The notes below the pieces were generated by a model. It worked only from the letters and a program-made list of their open reading frames with translations. It was not told where the DNA came from and did no database searches. The translations under genes were made by a program, and so were the position numbers. This document shows positions 35,699-46,709 of a DNA stretch of 64,000 nucleotides, one piece after another. Each line of letters begins with the position of its first letter. Positions within the stretch are counted from its first letter, which is position 1. Origin of the DNA: Lachnospiraceae bacterium (GTDB lineage: Bacteria; Bacillota; Clostridia; Lachnospirales; Lachnospiraceae); the NCBI GenBank assembly GCA_910574185.1, contig CAJSZQ010000006.1, positions 92,057 through 156,056 on the forward strand, read 5' to 3'.

Positions 35699-36361
35699 CT
35701 ACGCTTCCCTCTCGCTGTAGTGATGCGCTTCCTCCAGCATCATATCCTTTACCTTCATCAGACGAATCTGAGAACTTCGCTCATTCTCGTCCAGCTTCAT
35801 CGTGATATACTTAATCGTTTCCTGCGCATCGGGAATCGTCACATGTTCCAGCGCGTTTACACGCCGCCTGGTCTTTTCGATCTCAGCCGCCATAAGCTGG
35901 CATGCCTTCTCAACTTCCGCAAGTTTCAGCATATCCGGCAGGATATCGGCAAGTGACTTCACCGCGCCGTCTAAATCACTGGAAGTAAATGCAAATCCAT
36001 AAGAATAGATATCATTGGCATCCGCTGTTCTTGTAGTTGCATGAAAAACAGGGATATCGACACTCATAACATTCTTGTGGCCTACCTCTAGATTGACCTC
36101 CTGTTTCGGCGCCATCAGGGCCGTATTCAGAGTAGCTTCATCCATTCCGGCCTTTGCAATAACAAAGTTCTTATTTGCAGAGAGGATTCCGGCTTCTACC
36201 TTCTTACGCAGCTCCATATTCTCCTTCACGAGCTCCAAAAACTGACGCATCAACTCGTCACGCTTATCTTTGAGGAGCTTGTGTCCTCTTCTGGCGGTAA
36301 CCAGTTTCTTCTTCGTCTTGGTAAGCTCCATACGGGTAGGAGTAATCTGCTTTGATGCCAT
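35699..36361 (-). CDS. ntpD: V-type ATPase subunit D
   Basis: 220 residues. The central-stalk coiled coil opens with ITPTRMELTKTKKKLVTARR and closes with RRRVNALEHVTIPDAQETIK, both D-subunit signatures. It couples A3B3 hydrolysis to rotor turning. Last gene of the operon, separated from ntpB by 162 bases that hold a large hairpin. Strong AAAGGAGG site before the start. Confidence 0.95.
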   Translation of the reverse strand: MASKQITPTRMELTKTKKKLVTARRGHKLLKDKRDELMRQFLELVKENMELRKKVEAGILSANKNFVIAKAGMDEATLNTALMAPKQEVNLEVGHKNVMSVDIPVFHATTRTADANDIYSYGFAFTSSDLDGAVKSLADILPDMLKLAEVEKACQLMAAEIEKTRRRVNALEHVTIPDAQETIKYITMKLDENERSSQIRLMKVKDMMLEEAHHYSEREA

Positions 36362-36462
36362 TTATCTAACCTCCTTTTCCTTCCTATCTATGGTTTTCTT
36401 TCGCTATGCCAGCTCGATTCCGCTTCGCTTCTTCTCGCTGCGGGCTGACGCCCTATGCGTCT

Positions 36463-36510
36463 GTCCAGATACAGTTATCTGCAGGCAAGCCTGCATAACT
36501 GTTTCTGGAC
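36463..36510. repeat. Hairpin between ntpB and ntpD
   Basis: GTCCAGATACAGTTATCTGC and the inverted CAGGCAAGCCTGCATAACTG form a stem of about 22 bp with a small bulge. Within an operon this could stabilise or attenuate the message. It may also be another palindromic insertion, although no flanking repeat is obvious. Confidence 0.5.
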
Positions 36511-36523
36511 ATCCGCGCACGGC

Positions 36524-37897
36524 TTACTGCTTACCATAGTACTGGTCAAGGAACTTGTCATCGATACGTTTCAGCTCTGCTCTTGGCAGCATGGACAGTA
36601 ATTTCCAGCCGATTTCCAAAGTCTCTTCAATGCCGCGGTCATTGTTATAGCCCTGAGATACGTATTCTTTTTCAAATGCATCCGCAAATTCCGCATACTT
36701 CAAGTCAATCTCTGTCAGCGCAGCTTCGCCAAGGATGGTCATCAATTCTTTCGCATCTTTACCGCGGGAGTACGCTGCAAACAACTGGTTCATAGTATTT
36801 GCATGGTCCGCTCTTGTCTTTCCTTCACCGATACCTTTGTCTTTCAGACGGGACAGAGACGGAAGTACGTCGATTGGCGGCTGTAAGCCTTTACGGTACA
36901 GCTCACGACTTAAGATTACCTGTCCTTCGGTAATGTATCCGGTAAGGTCAGGAATCGGATGGGTCTTATCATCCTCAGGCATGGTCAGGATCGGAATCAT
37001 CGTGATACTTCCGTCCTTTCCTCTCTGGCGTCCTGCACGTTCATACATGGTCGCAAGGTCTGTATACATATATCCCGGATAGCCGCGGCGTCCTGGAACT
37101 TCCTTTTTCGCTGCGGAAATCTCACGAAGCGCGTCCGCATAGTTTGTAATATCTGTTAAGATAACCAGTACGTGCATCTCTTTCTCGAATGCAAGGTACT
37201 CTGCTGCGGTCAGCGCCATACGAGGCGTAGAAATACGCTCTACCGCCGGGTCGTTTGCCAGATTGATAAACAGTACGGTTCTGTCAATAGCTCCGGTTTC
37301 CTTAAAGGACTCGATAAAGTAGTTGGACTCCTCGAAGGTAATACCCATTGCCGCAAATACAACGGCGAATTTCTCATCGGTTCCCCGAACCTTCGCCTGT
37401 CTCGCAATCTGTGCGGCAAGCTGTGAATGAGGCAGACCGGAACAGGAGAAAATAGGAAGCTTCTGTCCACGAACCAGCGTATTCAGGCCGTCGATTGCAG
37501 ATACGCCCGTCTGGATAAACTCCTCCGGATATACTCTGGCCGCCGGATTCATAGGCAGGCCGTTGATATCCCTTCTCTCATCCGGCAGAATCTCCGGTCC
37601 GTCGTCAATCGGACGTCCCAGACCGTCAAATACACGTCCCAGCATATCTCCGGATACGCCAAGCTCCATGCTGCGCCCTAAGAAACGGACTTTACTGTTG
37701 CTAAGATTTATACCGGCAGCATTCTCATAGAGCTGTACTACAACATTATCGCCGTCAACTTCCAAAACCTTGCATCGGCGGGTCTCGCCGTTTGCAAGCT
37801 CAATCTCACCAAGTTCGTCGAATGCGACTCCCTCTACACCCTTTACCATCATCAGCGGTCCGGCAACTTCCTGTATGGTTCTATATTCCTTTGGCAT
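36524..37897 (-). CDS. ntpB: V-type ATPase subunit B
   Basis: 457 residues. Non-catalytic nucleotide-site subunit with [20 protein letters not shown] in place of a P-loop and the [19 protein letters not shown] and [20 protein letters not shown] signatures. It alternates with subunit A in the cytoplasmic hexamer. It starts 3 bases after ntpA ends. Confidence 0.97.
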   Translation of the reverse strand: MPKEYRTIQEVAGPLMMVKGVEGVAFDELGEIELANGETRRCKVLEVDGDNVVVQLYENAAGINLSNSKVRFLGRSMELGVSGDMLGRVFDGLGRPIDDGPEILPDERRDINGLPMNPAARVYPEEFIQTGVSAIDGLNTLVRGQKLPIFSCSGLPHSQLAAQIARQAKVRGTDEKFAVVFAAMGITFEESNYFIESFKETGAIDRTVLFINLANDPAVERISTPRMALTAAEYLAFEKEMHVLVILTDITNYADALREISAAKKEVPGRRGYPGYMYTDLATMYERAGRQRGKDGSITMIPILTMPEDDKTHPIPDLTGYITEGQVILSRELYRKGLQPPIDVLPSLSRLKDKGIGEGKTRADHANTMNQLFAAYSRGKDAKELMTILGEAALTEIDLKYAEFADAFEKEYVSQGYNNDRGIEETLEIGWKLLSMLPRAELKRIDDKFLDQYYGKQ

Positions 37898-37900
37898 AAT

Positions 37901-39670
37901 TTAGAAGTCCTCCTTCCCGAATGCTCCTGAAATCTCTTCATGGAGCTCGTTCATAATCTTCTCGTATTCTTTCTCAATATCCTCGGCCTTCGTATACTTA
38001 TAACGGCCGATTCTCTCTCTTACATCCATTCCAAGGAGTACCTTCATCGAAGCGCCCTTGCCCAGCGCCTCGGAAGCAAGCTCGTAGAATGCTACTACCA
38101 GCTTCATCATCAGATACTGCTTTCTAAGCGGTGTGTAGGTATCTACTTCGTGGAAAGAGTTCTGGTGCAGGAAGTCCTCACGGATGGATCTTGCTGCCTC
38201 CATCTTCAGACGGTCGATAGGTGATAATGCGTCCATACCTACCATCTGTACAATCTCTTCCAGAGCTGCCTCTTCAGTCAGAAGGCTCATCATCTTCTGA
38301 CGGTCTTCCATCCAGTCCTCTGCAACGGTTTCATTGAACCAGTTCTGCATATTATCCAGATACAGAGAATAGCTGGTCAGCCAGTTAATAGCCGGGAAAT
38401 GTCTCTTATATGCAAGAGCCGCATCCAGTCCCCAGAATACCTTTACAATACGAAGGGTTGCCTGGGATACCGGCTCGGAGGTATCTCCGCCCGGAGGCGA
38501 TACGGCGCCGATTACAGACAGAGCGCCTTCTCTCTTATCCTGTCCTAATGACTGCACACGTCCTGCTCTCTCGTAGAACTCTGCCAGACGGGAGCCCAAA
38601 TATGCCGGGTAACCTTCCTCACCAGGCATCTCTTCCAAACGGCCGGACATCTCTCGAAGCGCCTCGGCCCAGCGGGAAGTAGAATCCGCCATCAAAGCTA
38701 CGGAATATCCCATATCGCGGAAATACTCTGCAATCGTAATACCTGTATAAATAGAAGCCTCACGAGCCGCAAAAGGCATATCTGACGTATTGGCAATCAG
38801 AACGGTTCTCTCCATCAAAGAACGGCCCGTCTTCGGGTCCTTCAATTCTGGGAACTCGTTCAGAACGTCGGTCATCTCGTTACCGCGCTCGCCGCATCCG
38901 ATATAAACCACAATATCCGCCTCAGCCCATTTTGCAAGCTGGTGCTGAATAACTGTCTTACCGCTTCCGAATGGTCCCGGAACGGCAGCAACTCCGCCCT
39001 TTGCAATCGGGAAGAAGGTATCGACAACACGCTGACCTGTAACAAGCGGCGCGTCAAGCGGCAGTTTCTTCACATAAGGACGTCCCTTACGAACCGGCCA
39101 TTTCTGCATCATGGTAAGCTCTTTGTCACCTTCATCGGTTGTAACCACAGCTACCACTTCTTCTACGGTAAATTCACCGGACTTCACTTCTTTTACCGTA
39201 CCTTTCACCCCGTAAGGAACCATGATTTTCTGCTGTACAACAGCGGTCTCCTGTACGGTTCCCAGTACGTCTCCGGCCTCTACCATATCGCCGGCCTTTG
39301 CAACCGGGACAAATTCCCACTTCTTATCTCTTTTCAGGGAAGCAACTTCCACACCACGCTGTAAGTTATTTCCTGAAATCTTCATAATGTCGTCGAGCGG
39401 ACGCTGAATTCCGTCATAAATACTGGTAATCAGTCCAGGTCCCAGTTCAACGGACATAGGCGCGCCTGTAGATTCTACCGGCTCGCCGGGTCCAAGGCCT
39501 GACGTCTCCTCGTATACCTGGATGGATGCCTCGTCGCCGTGCATCTCAATAATCTCTCCAATCAAACGCCGCTTACTAACACGTACAACGTCGGACATGT
39601 TGGCATCACGCATACCGGATGCGATAACCAAAGGTCCTGCTACTTTTTTTATTGTACCTATACTACTCAT
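37901..39670 (-). CDS. ntpA: V-type ATPase catalytic subunit A
   Basis: 589 residues. P-loop [13 protein letters not shown], catalytic [11 protein letters not shown], the V-type non-homologous region, and [19 protein letters not shown]. It hydrolyses ATP in the A3B3 head. Directly upstream is the small subunit G-position gene, directly downstream is ntpB, the order seen in Enterococcus hirae. Confidence 0.97.
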   Translation of the reverse strand: MSSIGTIKKVAGPLVIASGMRDANMSDVVRVSKRRLIGEIIEMHGDEASIQVYEETSGLGPGEPVESTGAPMSVELGPGLITSIYDGIQRPLDDIMKISGNNLQRGVEVASLKRDKKWEFVPVAKAGDMVEAGDVLGTVQETAVVQQKIMVPYGVKGTVKEVKSGEFTVEEVVAVVTTDEGDKELTMMQKWPVRKGRPYVKKLPLDAPLVTGQRVVDTFFPIAKGGVAAVPGPFGSGKTVIQHQLAKWAEADIVVYIGCGERGNEMTDVLNEFPELKDPKTGRSLMERTVLIANTSDMPFAAREASIYTGITIAEYFRDMGYSVALMADSTSRWAEALREMSGRLEEMPGEEGYPAYLGSRLAEFYERAGRVQSLGQDKREGALSVIGAVSPPGGDTSEPVSQATLRIVKVFWGLDAALAYKRHFPAINWLTSYSLYLDNMQNWFNETVAEDWMEDRQKMMSLLTEEAALEEIVQMVGMDALSPIDRLKMEAARSIREDFLHQNSFHEVDTYTPLRKQYLMMKLVVAFYELASEALGKGASMKVLLGMDVRERIGRYKYTKAEDIEKEYEKIMNELHEEISGAFGKEDF

Positions 39671-39687
39671 TTTGATTAATCACCCCA

Positions 39688-40005
39688 CTATTCACCAAAC
39701 AATATATCGGAACCTACTGCAGTTTCCACAGACTTCTTTACTCCTGTCACTCCTGCTCCGGTGTTGCCTGAAACACCCGGAATCTGGATAATCGCCGGAC
39801 TAATCTGTTCCTGATATTTTGAAATCTCATGCTTTAACTGTGCCGCCAGGGCTTCTGTGATATAGATAATCCCATATTTCCCGTCTGCAAGCTGATGCAG
39901 TATTCTGGCTGCCTCTGAAGGGTCGTTTACCGGAAATGTATCCAGTCCCAGAGTGGCAAAACCGTAAATACTGTCATAATCGCCCATTACTGCAACCTTA
40001 TACAT
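39688..40005 (-). CDS. ntpG: V-type ATPase subunit F (NtpG position)
   Basis: 105 residues. It starts YKVAVMGDYDSIYGFATLGL and has the Rossmann-like fold of stalk subunit F (ILHQLADGKYGIIYITEALA, PAIIQIPGVSGNTG). It binds subunit D in the central stalk. Its start overlaps the end of ntpC by 8 bases, and the Glu/Gly-rich tail ends VGSDILFGE. Confidence 0.92.
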   Translation of the reverse strand: MYKVAVMGDYDSIYGFATLGLDTFPVNDPSEAARILHQLADGKYGIIYITEALAAQLKHEISKYQEQISPAIIQIPGVSGNTGAGVTGVKKSVETAVGSDILFGE

Positions 40006-40966
40006 ACATTTCCCTTACCCTTTCCCGGATGGACTCGTCTGACAGGCCGTTCTGTTTTCCTGACAAAATAATCCGCACCGTTTTTATTTCGTTTTGTCTG
40101 GCAATTACATAGGCCACGACTGGTCCTATGCCAAATGCCTTATATTTCTGTGGACTGATGGTCTGAATGATTCGATTGTCACACCAGCGCTCAAATGCAG
40201 AGGGAGACTCTGCCAGAGCATCCGCCCCTTCTGTATATTCTGTCCCCTGCAGGTACTCCCGGACTGCATCCATGCCTCCAAGAGCTGCCTTTGACAGTTG
40301 CCCCACACTCAGGCTGTCACATTCTGCCATTGCCCGATTCATAAAATCCAAAGACTTCGCGGTTTTTGCCGAACGCACAGCAATCTTGATGTCTGCCACA
40401 GCAACCGTAGATTCTGCGTAATCTTTGATGATTGCATCCTTTGCTTCTCTTCCTGCCTTCTTAATCGCCTCCAGGGCGGCTCTGTCGATGATTACATCGC
40501 ACATCTGTCCGTCCCTGGTATGAAGAAGAGACTCATAGGCCTCGCCCGCTGCCTCCTGCATCTCCTTTGGAAGCCGGTCAAACTCCTTCTCCTTCACGAT
40601 TGCAAGCATCTCCTCTCCCGGAATGCTTACGTCGTCGTAAAAGATATGGCGTTCCACCTCCTCCGTACACACTTCCTTGATTGCAGCTTTCAGATTGTGG
40701 AACAGCTTGGGATAAGACAGCACGTTAAACGTCTCCATCGGTATGTGCAGTTCCTTCACAATCTCCCAAATCTTTTCCTCTTCTCTGGACAGCATGGCTT
40801 CCGCATTCAAACCGGTCTCTGTATCTCCCCAGCCCTTCTCAGATAAGAGCTGCAGACACTGTTCATAGGTCTGGCACGCCATTAGCTGGTCAATGCCGGA
40901 ATTTGAAAACAGCGAGACTTCCAGCGCCCGTATGCGGGCAACCGCGTAAGTATATTGTTCACTCAT
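39998..40966 (-). CDS. ntpC: V-type ATPase subunit C
   Basis: 322 residues, helical, with YAVARIRALEVSLFSNSGID at the N-terminus and RNEIKTVRIILSGKQNGLSD near the C-terminus. These match the archaeal-type C/d subunit that links the rotor c-ring to the central stalk. It overlaps subunit F by 8 bases. Confidence 0.93.
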   Translation of the reverse strand: MSEQYTYAVARIRALEVSLFSNSGIDQLMACQTYEQCLQLLSEKGWGDTETGLNAEAMLSREEEKIWEIVKELHIPMETFNVLSYPKLFHNLKAAIKEVCTEEVERHIFYDDVSIPGEEMLAIVKEKEFDRLPKEMQEAAGEAYESLLHTRDGQMCDVIIDRAALEAIKKAGREAKDAIIKDYAESTVAVADIKIAVRSAKTAKSLDFMNRAMAECDSLSVGQLSKAALGGMDAVREYLQGTEYTEGADALAESPSAFERWCDNRIIQTISPQKYKAFGIGPVVAYVIARQNEIKTVRIILSGKQNGLSDESIRERVREMYV

Positions 40967-40989
40967 GCTACATTTTCCTTTCTTACGCG

Positions 40990-41580
40990 TTAAAATAGAA
41001 TATGATGAATCTTATCAGCAAACTCATCTCTCTTCGCATCAAATATCGCCTTTAATGTGCAGTTCTCTTCAATTCCGCCATATGCAAGAACAAAACCGTT
41101 CTCAATATTTCTTCCTTCTCCAGAAATATTAAGTTTTCCGCCTTTCGTTTCCGCAAGCTTCTTCACGTCGCTTTTAAAGCTCTCCGGCATCTTTCCTAAA
41201 TCTGCCTGAGAGAAATACATAATCCCCTCTTGCGGAAGGACATATTTCTCTGCCAGCTTTAAGAGCATTGCAAAATATTCCCCTGTCTCCATCGTCTTCA
41301 ATCTGTCATAGGACTGATCCAACACCTGCGCAATTACTTCCTGCTTTGCAGCCAGAAGTTTTGTTCTCTTCTGCAAATCGATGGAAGAAATGATGCGCTC
41401 TCTATAATTTGCAACGTCCTTGTCTGATCTTTGGGAAATGCTCGCGACGGACTTTTCGGCATCTGCTTTTGCCTCTTCAAGAATCTCTTCTGCCCTGCGG
41501 TTCGCTTCTGCTATCTTACTGTCAGCCAAAGCCTTCGCTTCATCCAGAATCTGACTTTTCATTTTCTCTAATCCAGTCAT
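40990..41580 (-). CDS. ntpE: V-type ATPase subunit E
   Basis: 196 residues. Long N-terminal coiled coil (EKMKSQILDEAKALADSKIA) and a C-terminal globular part with GGIEENCTLKAIFDAKRDEF. It forms the peripheral stalk with the F/H-type small subunit. In-frame ATG alternatives exist (Met7). Confidence 0.92.
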   Translation of the reverse strand: MTGLEKMKSQILDEAKALADSKIAEANRRAEEILEEAKADAEKSVASISQRSDKDVANYRERIISSIDLQKRTKLLAAKQEVIAQVLDQSYDRLKTMETGEYFAMLLKLAEKYVLPQEGIMYFSQADLGKMPESFKSDVKKLAETKGGKLNISGEGRNIENGFVLAYGGIEENCTLKAIFDAKRDEFADKIHHILF

Positions 41581-41623
41581 GCTTCGCTCTCCTTTTCCCT
41601 GATTTCTCCTATCTGTTTCGCCC

Positions 41624-42133
<510 letters not shown>

Positions 42134-42241
42134 TTAATTATCATTTCTTAACTTATCCTTCTGGATATATAATCATACCTGCCTTTATCGGCAGAATTAA
42201 TTACTGTCGTTGCTCGCTGCGTTTGAATAATATGCCAGTAA

Positions 42242-44266
42242 CTAATTACTCTCGCTTCCATCCTGAACGGTTACGTACACTGTATCTGACTCAAATGGAT
42301 GAAACGCCTTGCCGCCGCCTTCATAGAACTTCCCGAAGAACTCTACAAACTGGAGACGGTTGGTGTGTACATAAGCTCCCAGCAAATTGATTGCAAGGTT
42401 CAGCGTATGTCCCACAATGAATATTATAATAAATATAATCGCTCCCACAATGCCGTTTCCCGCCATACTTGCCATCTGGTTAATTACTGAAGCAATAACT
42501 CCTGTAGCAAGTCCAAGCGCCAGCAAACGGGAATAAGATAATACATCACTAAGCCATCCTGTGATATTATAGAGATCATATGCACCCAATGCCAGTCTCA
42601 GCGCCGGATTCTTATTCGCGCGTCCTGACATTAGCACCAATCCCAGGGCGCCCACAATCGCAAGTCCCTTCGCCAGCATATTAAGCGCCGGCGGAAATAC
42701 CACCTTAGATCCCATGATTGACGCGAAGATATCCGTTGGTATCAGCATCAGGATCAGGCCGATAAGAAATGCGTACCACAAAACTACATCACAGAAAAAG
42801 TCCAGCGTCTGTCCGTCCTTAATCAACATATAGCCTTTGATTCCCAATCCCACAAACAGATGGACAAGTCCAAATGCCAGAGAATAGATTAGAAGCTTCA
42901 TCGGATCATTCAGCGGCGCAAACCACAACGCCGGTACAGTAACCGTCTTTCCGAAGAAAGTCGCCGATACGATGTCTACTACATTTCCAAAATACCCGCC
43001 GAACAAAATACCCCATATTAGCGTGGAAATACCGCAATACATGAACATCTTCATCATCTTTTTCATTCCTGCACCCATCCGCGGGAATTTCTTCAATACC
43101 ACGAAACATGCAATCGCCAAAATTGCTCCGTATGCTGCGTCAGACAGCATCATACCGAAGAAAAATACATAAAAGAACGACATAATCGTCGTCGGATCAA
43201 ATTCTCCCTTATGGGGCAGAGCATAAGACTCCAAAACGCCTTCCACGCTGGCTGAAAATCCATTATTACTTAAAATTACCGGCGGTTCCTCTTCTTCTTT
43301 CAGCTCTTCCACATCAACGATACAATCGAATCTGTCTCCGATGGCCTTCTCTATAGAAGGAACATACTTTTTCGCAACATAGCCGCTGATAATAAAGGTC
43401 CTCTGTGACTGAGGAAGGGTTCCGAGAATCTCATACTTTTCTGCACGAATACGGAAATAATCAGATATCACCTTCAGTTCTTCCCTGATTCCTTCTTTTC
43501 CTGCGATTTCCTTCGTTATCTCATTGATTCGGGACTCCAGCTTCGCTTTTTCTGATTCAAAATCATCCTTCGCCTGCCGGGGCGTCTTATCCGTAAGCTG
43601 GGTCGGTCTTGCAAAGCCCCCGGCTCTTAAAGCGTCCTCTACAGTACGCTCATCCTTCTTCATGCAAAGCACAGCCAGATACGCTGCATCCTTATCGGAA
43701 GCAATAACTTCCACATTCACAGCTTCAATAGCAGGCGCATGTGCTGCAATCAGCGAGTATACCGTCTCCTGTGTGGTTCCCGCAGCCATGGTTCCCAGCA
43801 TCATAGCGGTCTTTGCTGTTCCGCCAAAATTCATAGGAACATCCAGAGCCATCCAAGGCTTCAAGCTCTCTATCTGATTCTCCAACTTCAGAATGCCCGC
43901 TTTGCTCTCTGCTATCTCTTTGCTGAAATCAAGCAGAATCTTGGCATCTCTCATAATTTCCTTTTTCCTGGATACAGTCTTCTGAAACTGTTCCTGGCCC
44001 ACAAGCTTCTTGCCTTCCAAGCCTGCAAACAATGACTTCTTCTCAGGGGCATACTGACTCAAAACATCCAGCGCATGATCTGCTGTCTGGGCGCTCCTCT
44101 CAAACCCCTGCCTTGCGTTCATTGTGTCCATCCGTTCAAAGTCTTCATCGTCTTCTATAATCTGGTTTATCTCCATGATTCCCATCGACTGAAGCTTCTC
44201 CAAAATGGCTTTACGGTCTTTTTTAAGCGCGCAGATACTCACTCTTTGCATCTGCAGTACTGCCAT
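42242..44266 (-). CDS. ntpI: V-type ATPase subunit I (a)
   Basis: 674 residues: a cytoplasmic N-terminal half (coiled coils, 1-340) and a C-terminal membrane half with about seven segments. Signatures are DPTTIMSFFYVFFFGMMLSD, LSDVLSYSRLLALGLATGVI and the conserved Arg therein. GHTLNLAINLLGAYVHTNRL and QFVEFFGKFYEGGG end the chain. It forms the stator ion half-channels. Confidence 0.95.
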   Translation of the reverse strand: MAVLQMQRVSICALKKDRKAILEKLQSMGIMEINQIIEDDEDFERMDTMNARQGFERSAQTADHALDVLSQYAPEKKSLFAGLEGKKLVGQEQFQKTVSRKKEIMRDAKILLDFSKEIAESKAGILKLENQIESLKPWMALDVPMNFGGTAKTAMMLGTMAAGTTQETVYSLIAAHAPAIEAVNVEVIASDKDAAYLAVLCMKKDERTVEDALRAGGFARPTQLTDKTPRQAKDDFESEKAKLESRINEITKEIAGKEGIREELKVISDYFRIRAEKYEILGTLPQSQRTFIISGYVAKKYVPSIEKAIGDRFDCIVDVEELKEEEEPPVILSNNGFSASVEGVLESYALPHKGEFDPTTIMSFFYVFFFGMMLSDAAYGAILAIACFVVLKKFPRMGAGMKKMMKMFMYCGISTLIWGILFGGYFGNVVDIVSATFFGKTVTVPALWFAPLNDPMKLLIYSLAFGLVHLFVGLGIKGYMLIKDGQTLDFFCDVVLWYAFLIGLILMLIPTDIFASIMGSKVVFPPALNMLAKGLAIVGALGLVLMSGRANKNPALRLALGAYDLYNITGWLSDVLSYSRLLALGLATGVIASVINQMASMAGNGIVGAIIFIIIFIVGHTLNLAINLLGAYVHTNRLQFVEFFGKFYEGGGKAFHPFESDTVYVTVQDGSESN

Positions 44267-44303
44267 AACCGCATCCCTCCTTTACTCATTACTACATGCC
44301 GGA

Positions 44304-44612
44304 CTACGCGATGTCAGCTATAACGGCTGCTATGGCCTCTTCTGCCTTTTGTCCCGCATCTGTCTTAAGAGAGGCGATCTGCTTATCTACATCCTGCAAT
44401 GCTTTCTTAACAGATTCATCACCTTCCGCTTTTACTGCCTCCAATTCAGCTTCCGCTTTCGCCTTTGCCTGTTTGACAGCCTGCTCTTTCGCCTCGCCGG
44501 CTTGTGCAGACGCCCTCTCCAAAATCTCAGAGCATTTATCCTCCGCCTGCTTCACCAGCTCATCGGCTTTCCGCTCCGCTTCTTTGATTGTACGAATAGT
44601 CTCCTCTACCAT
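44304..44612 (-). CDS. ntpF: V-type ATPase small stalk subunit (NtpF/H family)
   Basis: 102 residues, almost entirely coiled coil (IRTIKEAERKADELVKQAED, then Ala/Glu/Lys-rich). It is the peripheral-stalk partner of subunit E. It is the first gene of the operon; GAGGTGGTG precedes the ATG. The name follows the E. hirae order F-I-K-E-C-G-A-B-D, which this operon matches without ntpH or ntpJ. Confidence 0.85.
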   Translation of the reverse strand: MVEETIRTIKEAERKADELVKQAEDKCSEILERASAQAGEAKEQAVKQAKAKAEAELEAVKAEGDESVKKALQDVDKQIASLKTDAGQKAEEAIAAVIADIA

Positions 44613-44660
44613 CTATTCACCACCTCTCTATTATTTCGAAGTAAAAAAACACTCCATCTT

Positions 44661-44689
44661 ATTATACTTCTCCTTGGGATAAAAATCCA
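44661..44689 (-). promoter_or_regulatory. Possible promoter of the V-ATPase operon
   Basis: TATAAT on the minus strand at 44666-44661 lies about 50 bases before the first gene. The best -35 is TGGATT at 17-base spacing (44689-44684), which is weak, so the site is tentative. The rest of 44613-44875 has no gene. Confidence 0.45.
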
Positions 44690-44875
44690 TTTATTTTATC
44701 AAATCATTTCATTTTTTTGTAAAATTTCTTAGTGATTTCCAACTTTTTATGCATTGTTTTCCAAAAATAAATGTAAAATTCAATTTACAGTCCACCAGGC
44801 AGACTCATTTACCCAAAAACTTCGATGTAAAAAGGCGCAAACCAAAAACACATTTGATAAAACTAAATTCGCTGC

Positions 44876-45373
44876 CTACGCCTCCCACTCTAATCTGTGC
44901 AAACATCCTTCAAGATTCATCCCTGAAAATCCATTCTGTCTTAACGCCTCATACAAAACAATCGCAACCGAATTTCCAAGATTCAGAGATCTTGTATCTC
45001 CCACCATAGGAATCCTGATAGCATCCTCCTTATGTTTGACCAGTATCTCCTCTGGTATTCCTCCGCTCTCTTTCCCAAACATCAGGAAGCAGTCCGGTTC
45101 ATACTGTATCTGAGTATAGACATTCGGCGCTTTTGTGGTAGCCATATAAATCTTTGCGTCTGGATTCTTCTCCATAAAATCCTGATAGTTAATATAAGTA
45201 GCCACATCCAAATCCTTCCAGTAATCCATCCCGGCGCGCTTAAGGCTCTTCTCATCCAATCGAAAACCGAGAGGTTCAATCAGGTGAAGCCTGGTATTCG
45301 CAGCCACACAAGTACGGCCGATATTCCCTGTATTCGCCGGAATCTCCGGCTCGTATAATACAATATTAAGCAT
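44876..45373 (-). CDS. trmL: tRNA (cytidine/uridine-34 2'-O)-methyltransferase
   Basis: 165 residues, the short SPOUT form without extra domains. YEPEIPANTGNIGRTC at the N-terminus, FGKESGGIP, and the knot motif PMVGDTRSLNLGNSVAIVLY are TrmL signatures. It methylates the wobble ribose of leucine tRNAs. AAGGAGA before the start; stands alone. Confidence 0.94.
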   Translation of the reverse strand: MLNIVLYEPEIPANTGNIGRTCVAANTRLHLIEPLGFRLDEKSLKRAGMDYWKDLDVATYINYQDFMEKNPDAKIYMATTKAPNVYTQIQYEPDCFLMFGKESGGIPEEILVKHKEDAIRIPMVGDTRSLNLGNSVAIVLYEALRQNGFSGMNLEGCLHRLEWEA

Positions 45374-45457
45374 TGTTTATCTCCTTTGCATTACTTTCTA
45401 ACACGCTCTAATATTTTACATAAAACAGAAGATGATTTATTATCATACTACAAAACA

Positions 45458-45483
45458 CCTCCCGAAACAATCATTCCGGGAGG
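45458..45483 (-). terminator. Terminator after the aminotransferase gene
   Basis: CCTCCCG...CGGGAGG followed on the minus strand by TGTTTTG. It lies about 60 bases after the stop. Confidence 0.65.
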
Positions 45484-45545
45484 ATACATTTACAATATAA
45501 CAATAGATTCCTTCTTTTGTCACCGTTTATACGCCACATGCAAAA

Positions 45546-46709
45546 TCATCTTCGCAGTTTCTCCAAAAATCGCTCAAACCGCTCCAGCGCCACCTTCAAA
45601 TCTTCCAGAGAATACGCGTAAGATATCCGCAGAAACCCTTCCCCACATTCCCCAAATGCGGTTCCCGGCACTACTGCCACTTTCTCCTCTTCCAGAAATT
45701 TCTCCGCAAATTCCTCTGAAGTCATGCCAAATTCCCGAATACTTGGGAAAATGTAGAATGCGCCGTATGGCTCGAAACATTCCAGTCCCATGCGGGCAAA
45801 TTCGCTGACCAGATACCGCCTCCTCTGGTTGTACGCCTCCCGCATCTTCTCTACTTCCTCCCCACAGTTACGCAGAGCCTCCACTGCTGCATACTGACTG
45901 TTGGTAGGCGCACACATAATTGCGTACTGATGGATTTTTAACAACTGCTCCATAATCAGCTTCGGTCCGCACACATATCCCAGTCTCCAGCCAGTCATTG
46001 CAAATCCCTTGGAAAAACCGTTAATTACCAGCGTCCGCTCCCGCATCCCGGGCAGAGACGCAATCGACACATGCTCTCCCTGATAGGTAAGTTCAGAATA
46101 GATTTCATCGGATATCACGTACAAGTCGTGTTCCACCACCGCCTCAGCGATTGGCTCTAATTCCTCTCTGGTCATAATTGCCCCCGTAGGATTATTGGGA
46201 AATGGCAGCACCAGTATCTTTGTTCGCGGTGTAATCGCCGCTTCCAGTTCCTCTCTGGTTAGTTTAAATTCATTCTCATTTTGCAGCGGAATCACCACCG
46301 GTACACCGCCCGCCAAAGCCGCGCAGGGAAGATAAGACACATAAGACGGCTGTGGAATCAGCACTTCATCCCCCGAATCCAACATCGCCCGGAAACCGAT
46401 ATCAATTGCCTCGCTTCCCCCAACGGTAACCACTACTTCATCCTTCGAGTCATATCTTACTCCAATCTTTCGCTCCAGATATTTACAAATCTCATCCTTT
46501 AATTCCTGCAGCCCTGCGTTTGATGTATAAAATGTCCTCCCTCGCTCCAGCGAATAGATTCCCTCCTCCCTGACCCTCCAGGGCGTATCAAAATCCGGCT
46601 CTCCTACTCCCAGAGAAATAGCGTCCTTCATCTCACCCACGATGTCAAAAAATTTGCGAATACCAGAGGGTTGTATTTCTGTAATCTGTTTTGATAATGG
46701 ATTTCTCAT
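45546..46709 (-). CDS. Class I/II pyridoxal-phosphate aminotransferase
   Basis: 387 residues of fold type I. PLP lysine in NGFSKGFAMTGWRLGY, PFPNNPTGAIM with Asn for the PLP ring, and an aromatic/aspartate-type N-terminus (FDIVGEMKDAISLGVGEPDF). It moves an amino group to 2-oxoglutarate or another oxo-acid; alanine, aromatic or N-acetyl-LL-diaminopimelate-like substrates are possible. Its ATG overlaps the stop of the Lrp gene by one base, so the regulator probably controls it. Confidence 0.9.
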   Translation of the reverse strand: MRNPLSKQITEIQPSGIRKFFDIVGEMKDAISLGVGEPDFDTPWRVREEGIYSLERGRTFYTSNAGLQELKDEICKYLERKIGVRYDSKDEVVVTVGGSEAIDIGFRAMLDSGDEVLIPQPSYVSYLPCAALAGGVPVVIPLQNENEFKLTREELEAAITPRTKILVLPFPNNPTGAIMTREELEPIAEAVVEHDLYVISDEIYSELTYQGEHVSIASLPGMRERTLVINGFSKGFAMTGWRLGYVCGPKLIMEQLLKIHQYAIMCAPTNSQYAAVEALRNCGEEVEKMREAYNQRRRYLVSEFARMGLECFEPYGAFYIFPSIREFGMTSEEFAEKFLEEEKVAVVPGTAFGECGEGFLRISYAYSLEDLKVALERFERFLEKLRR

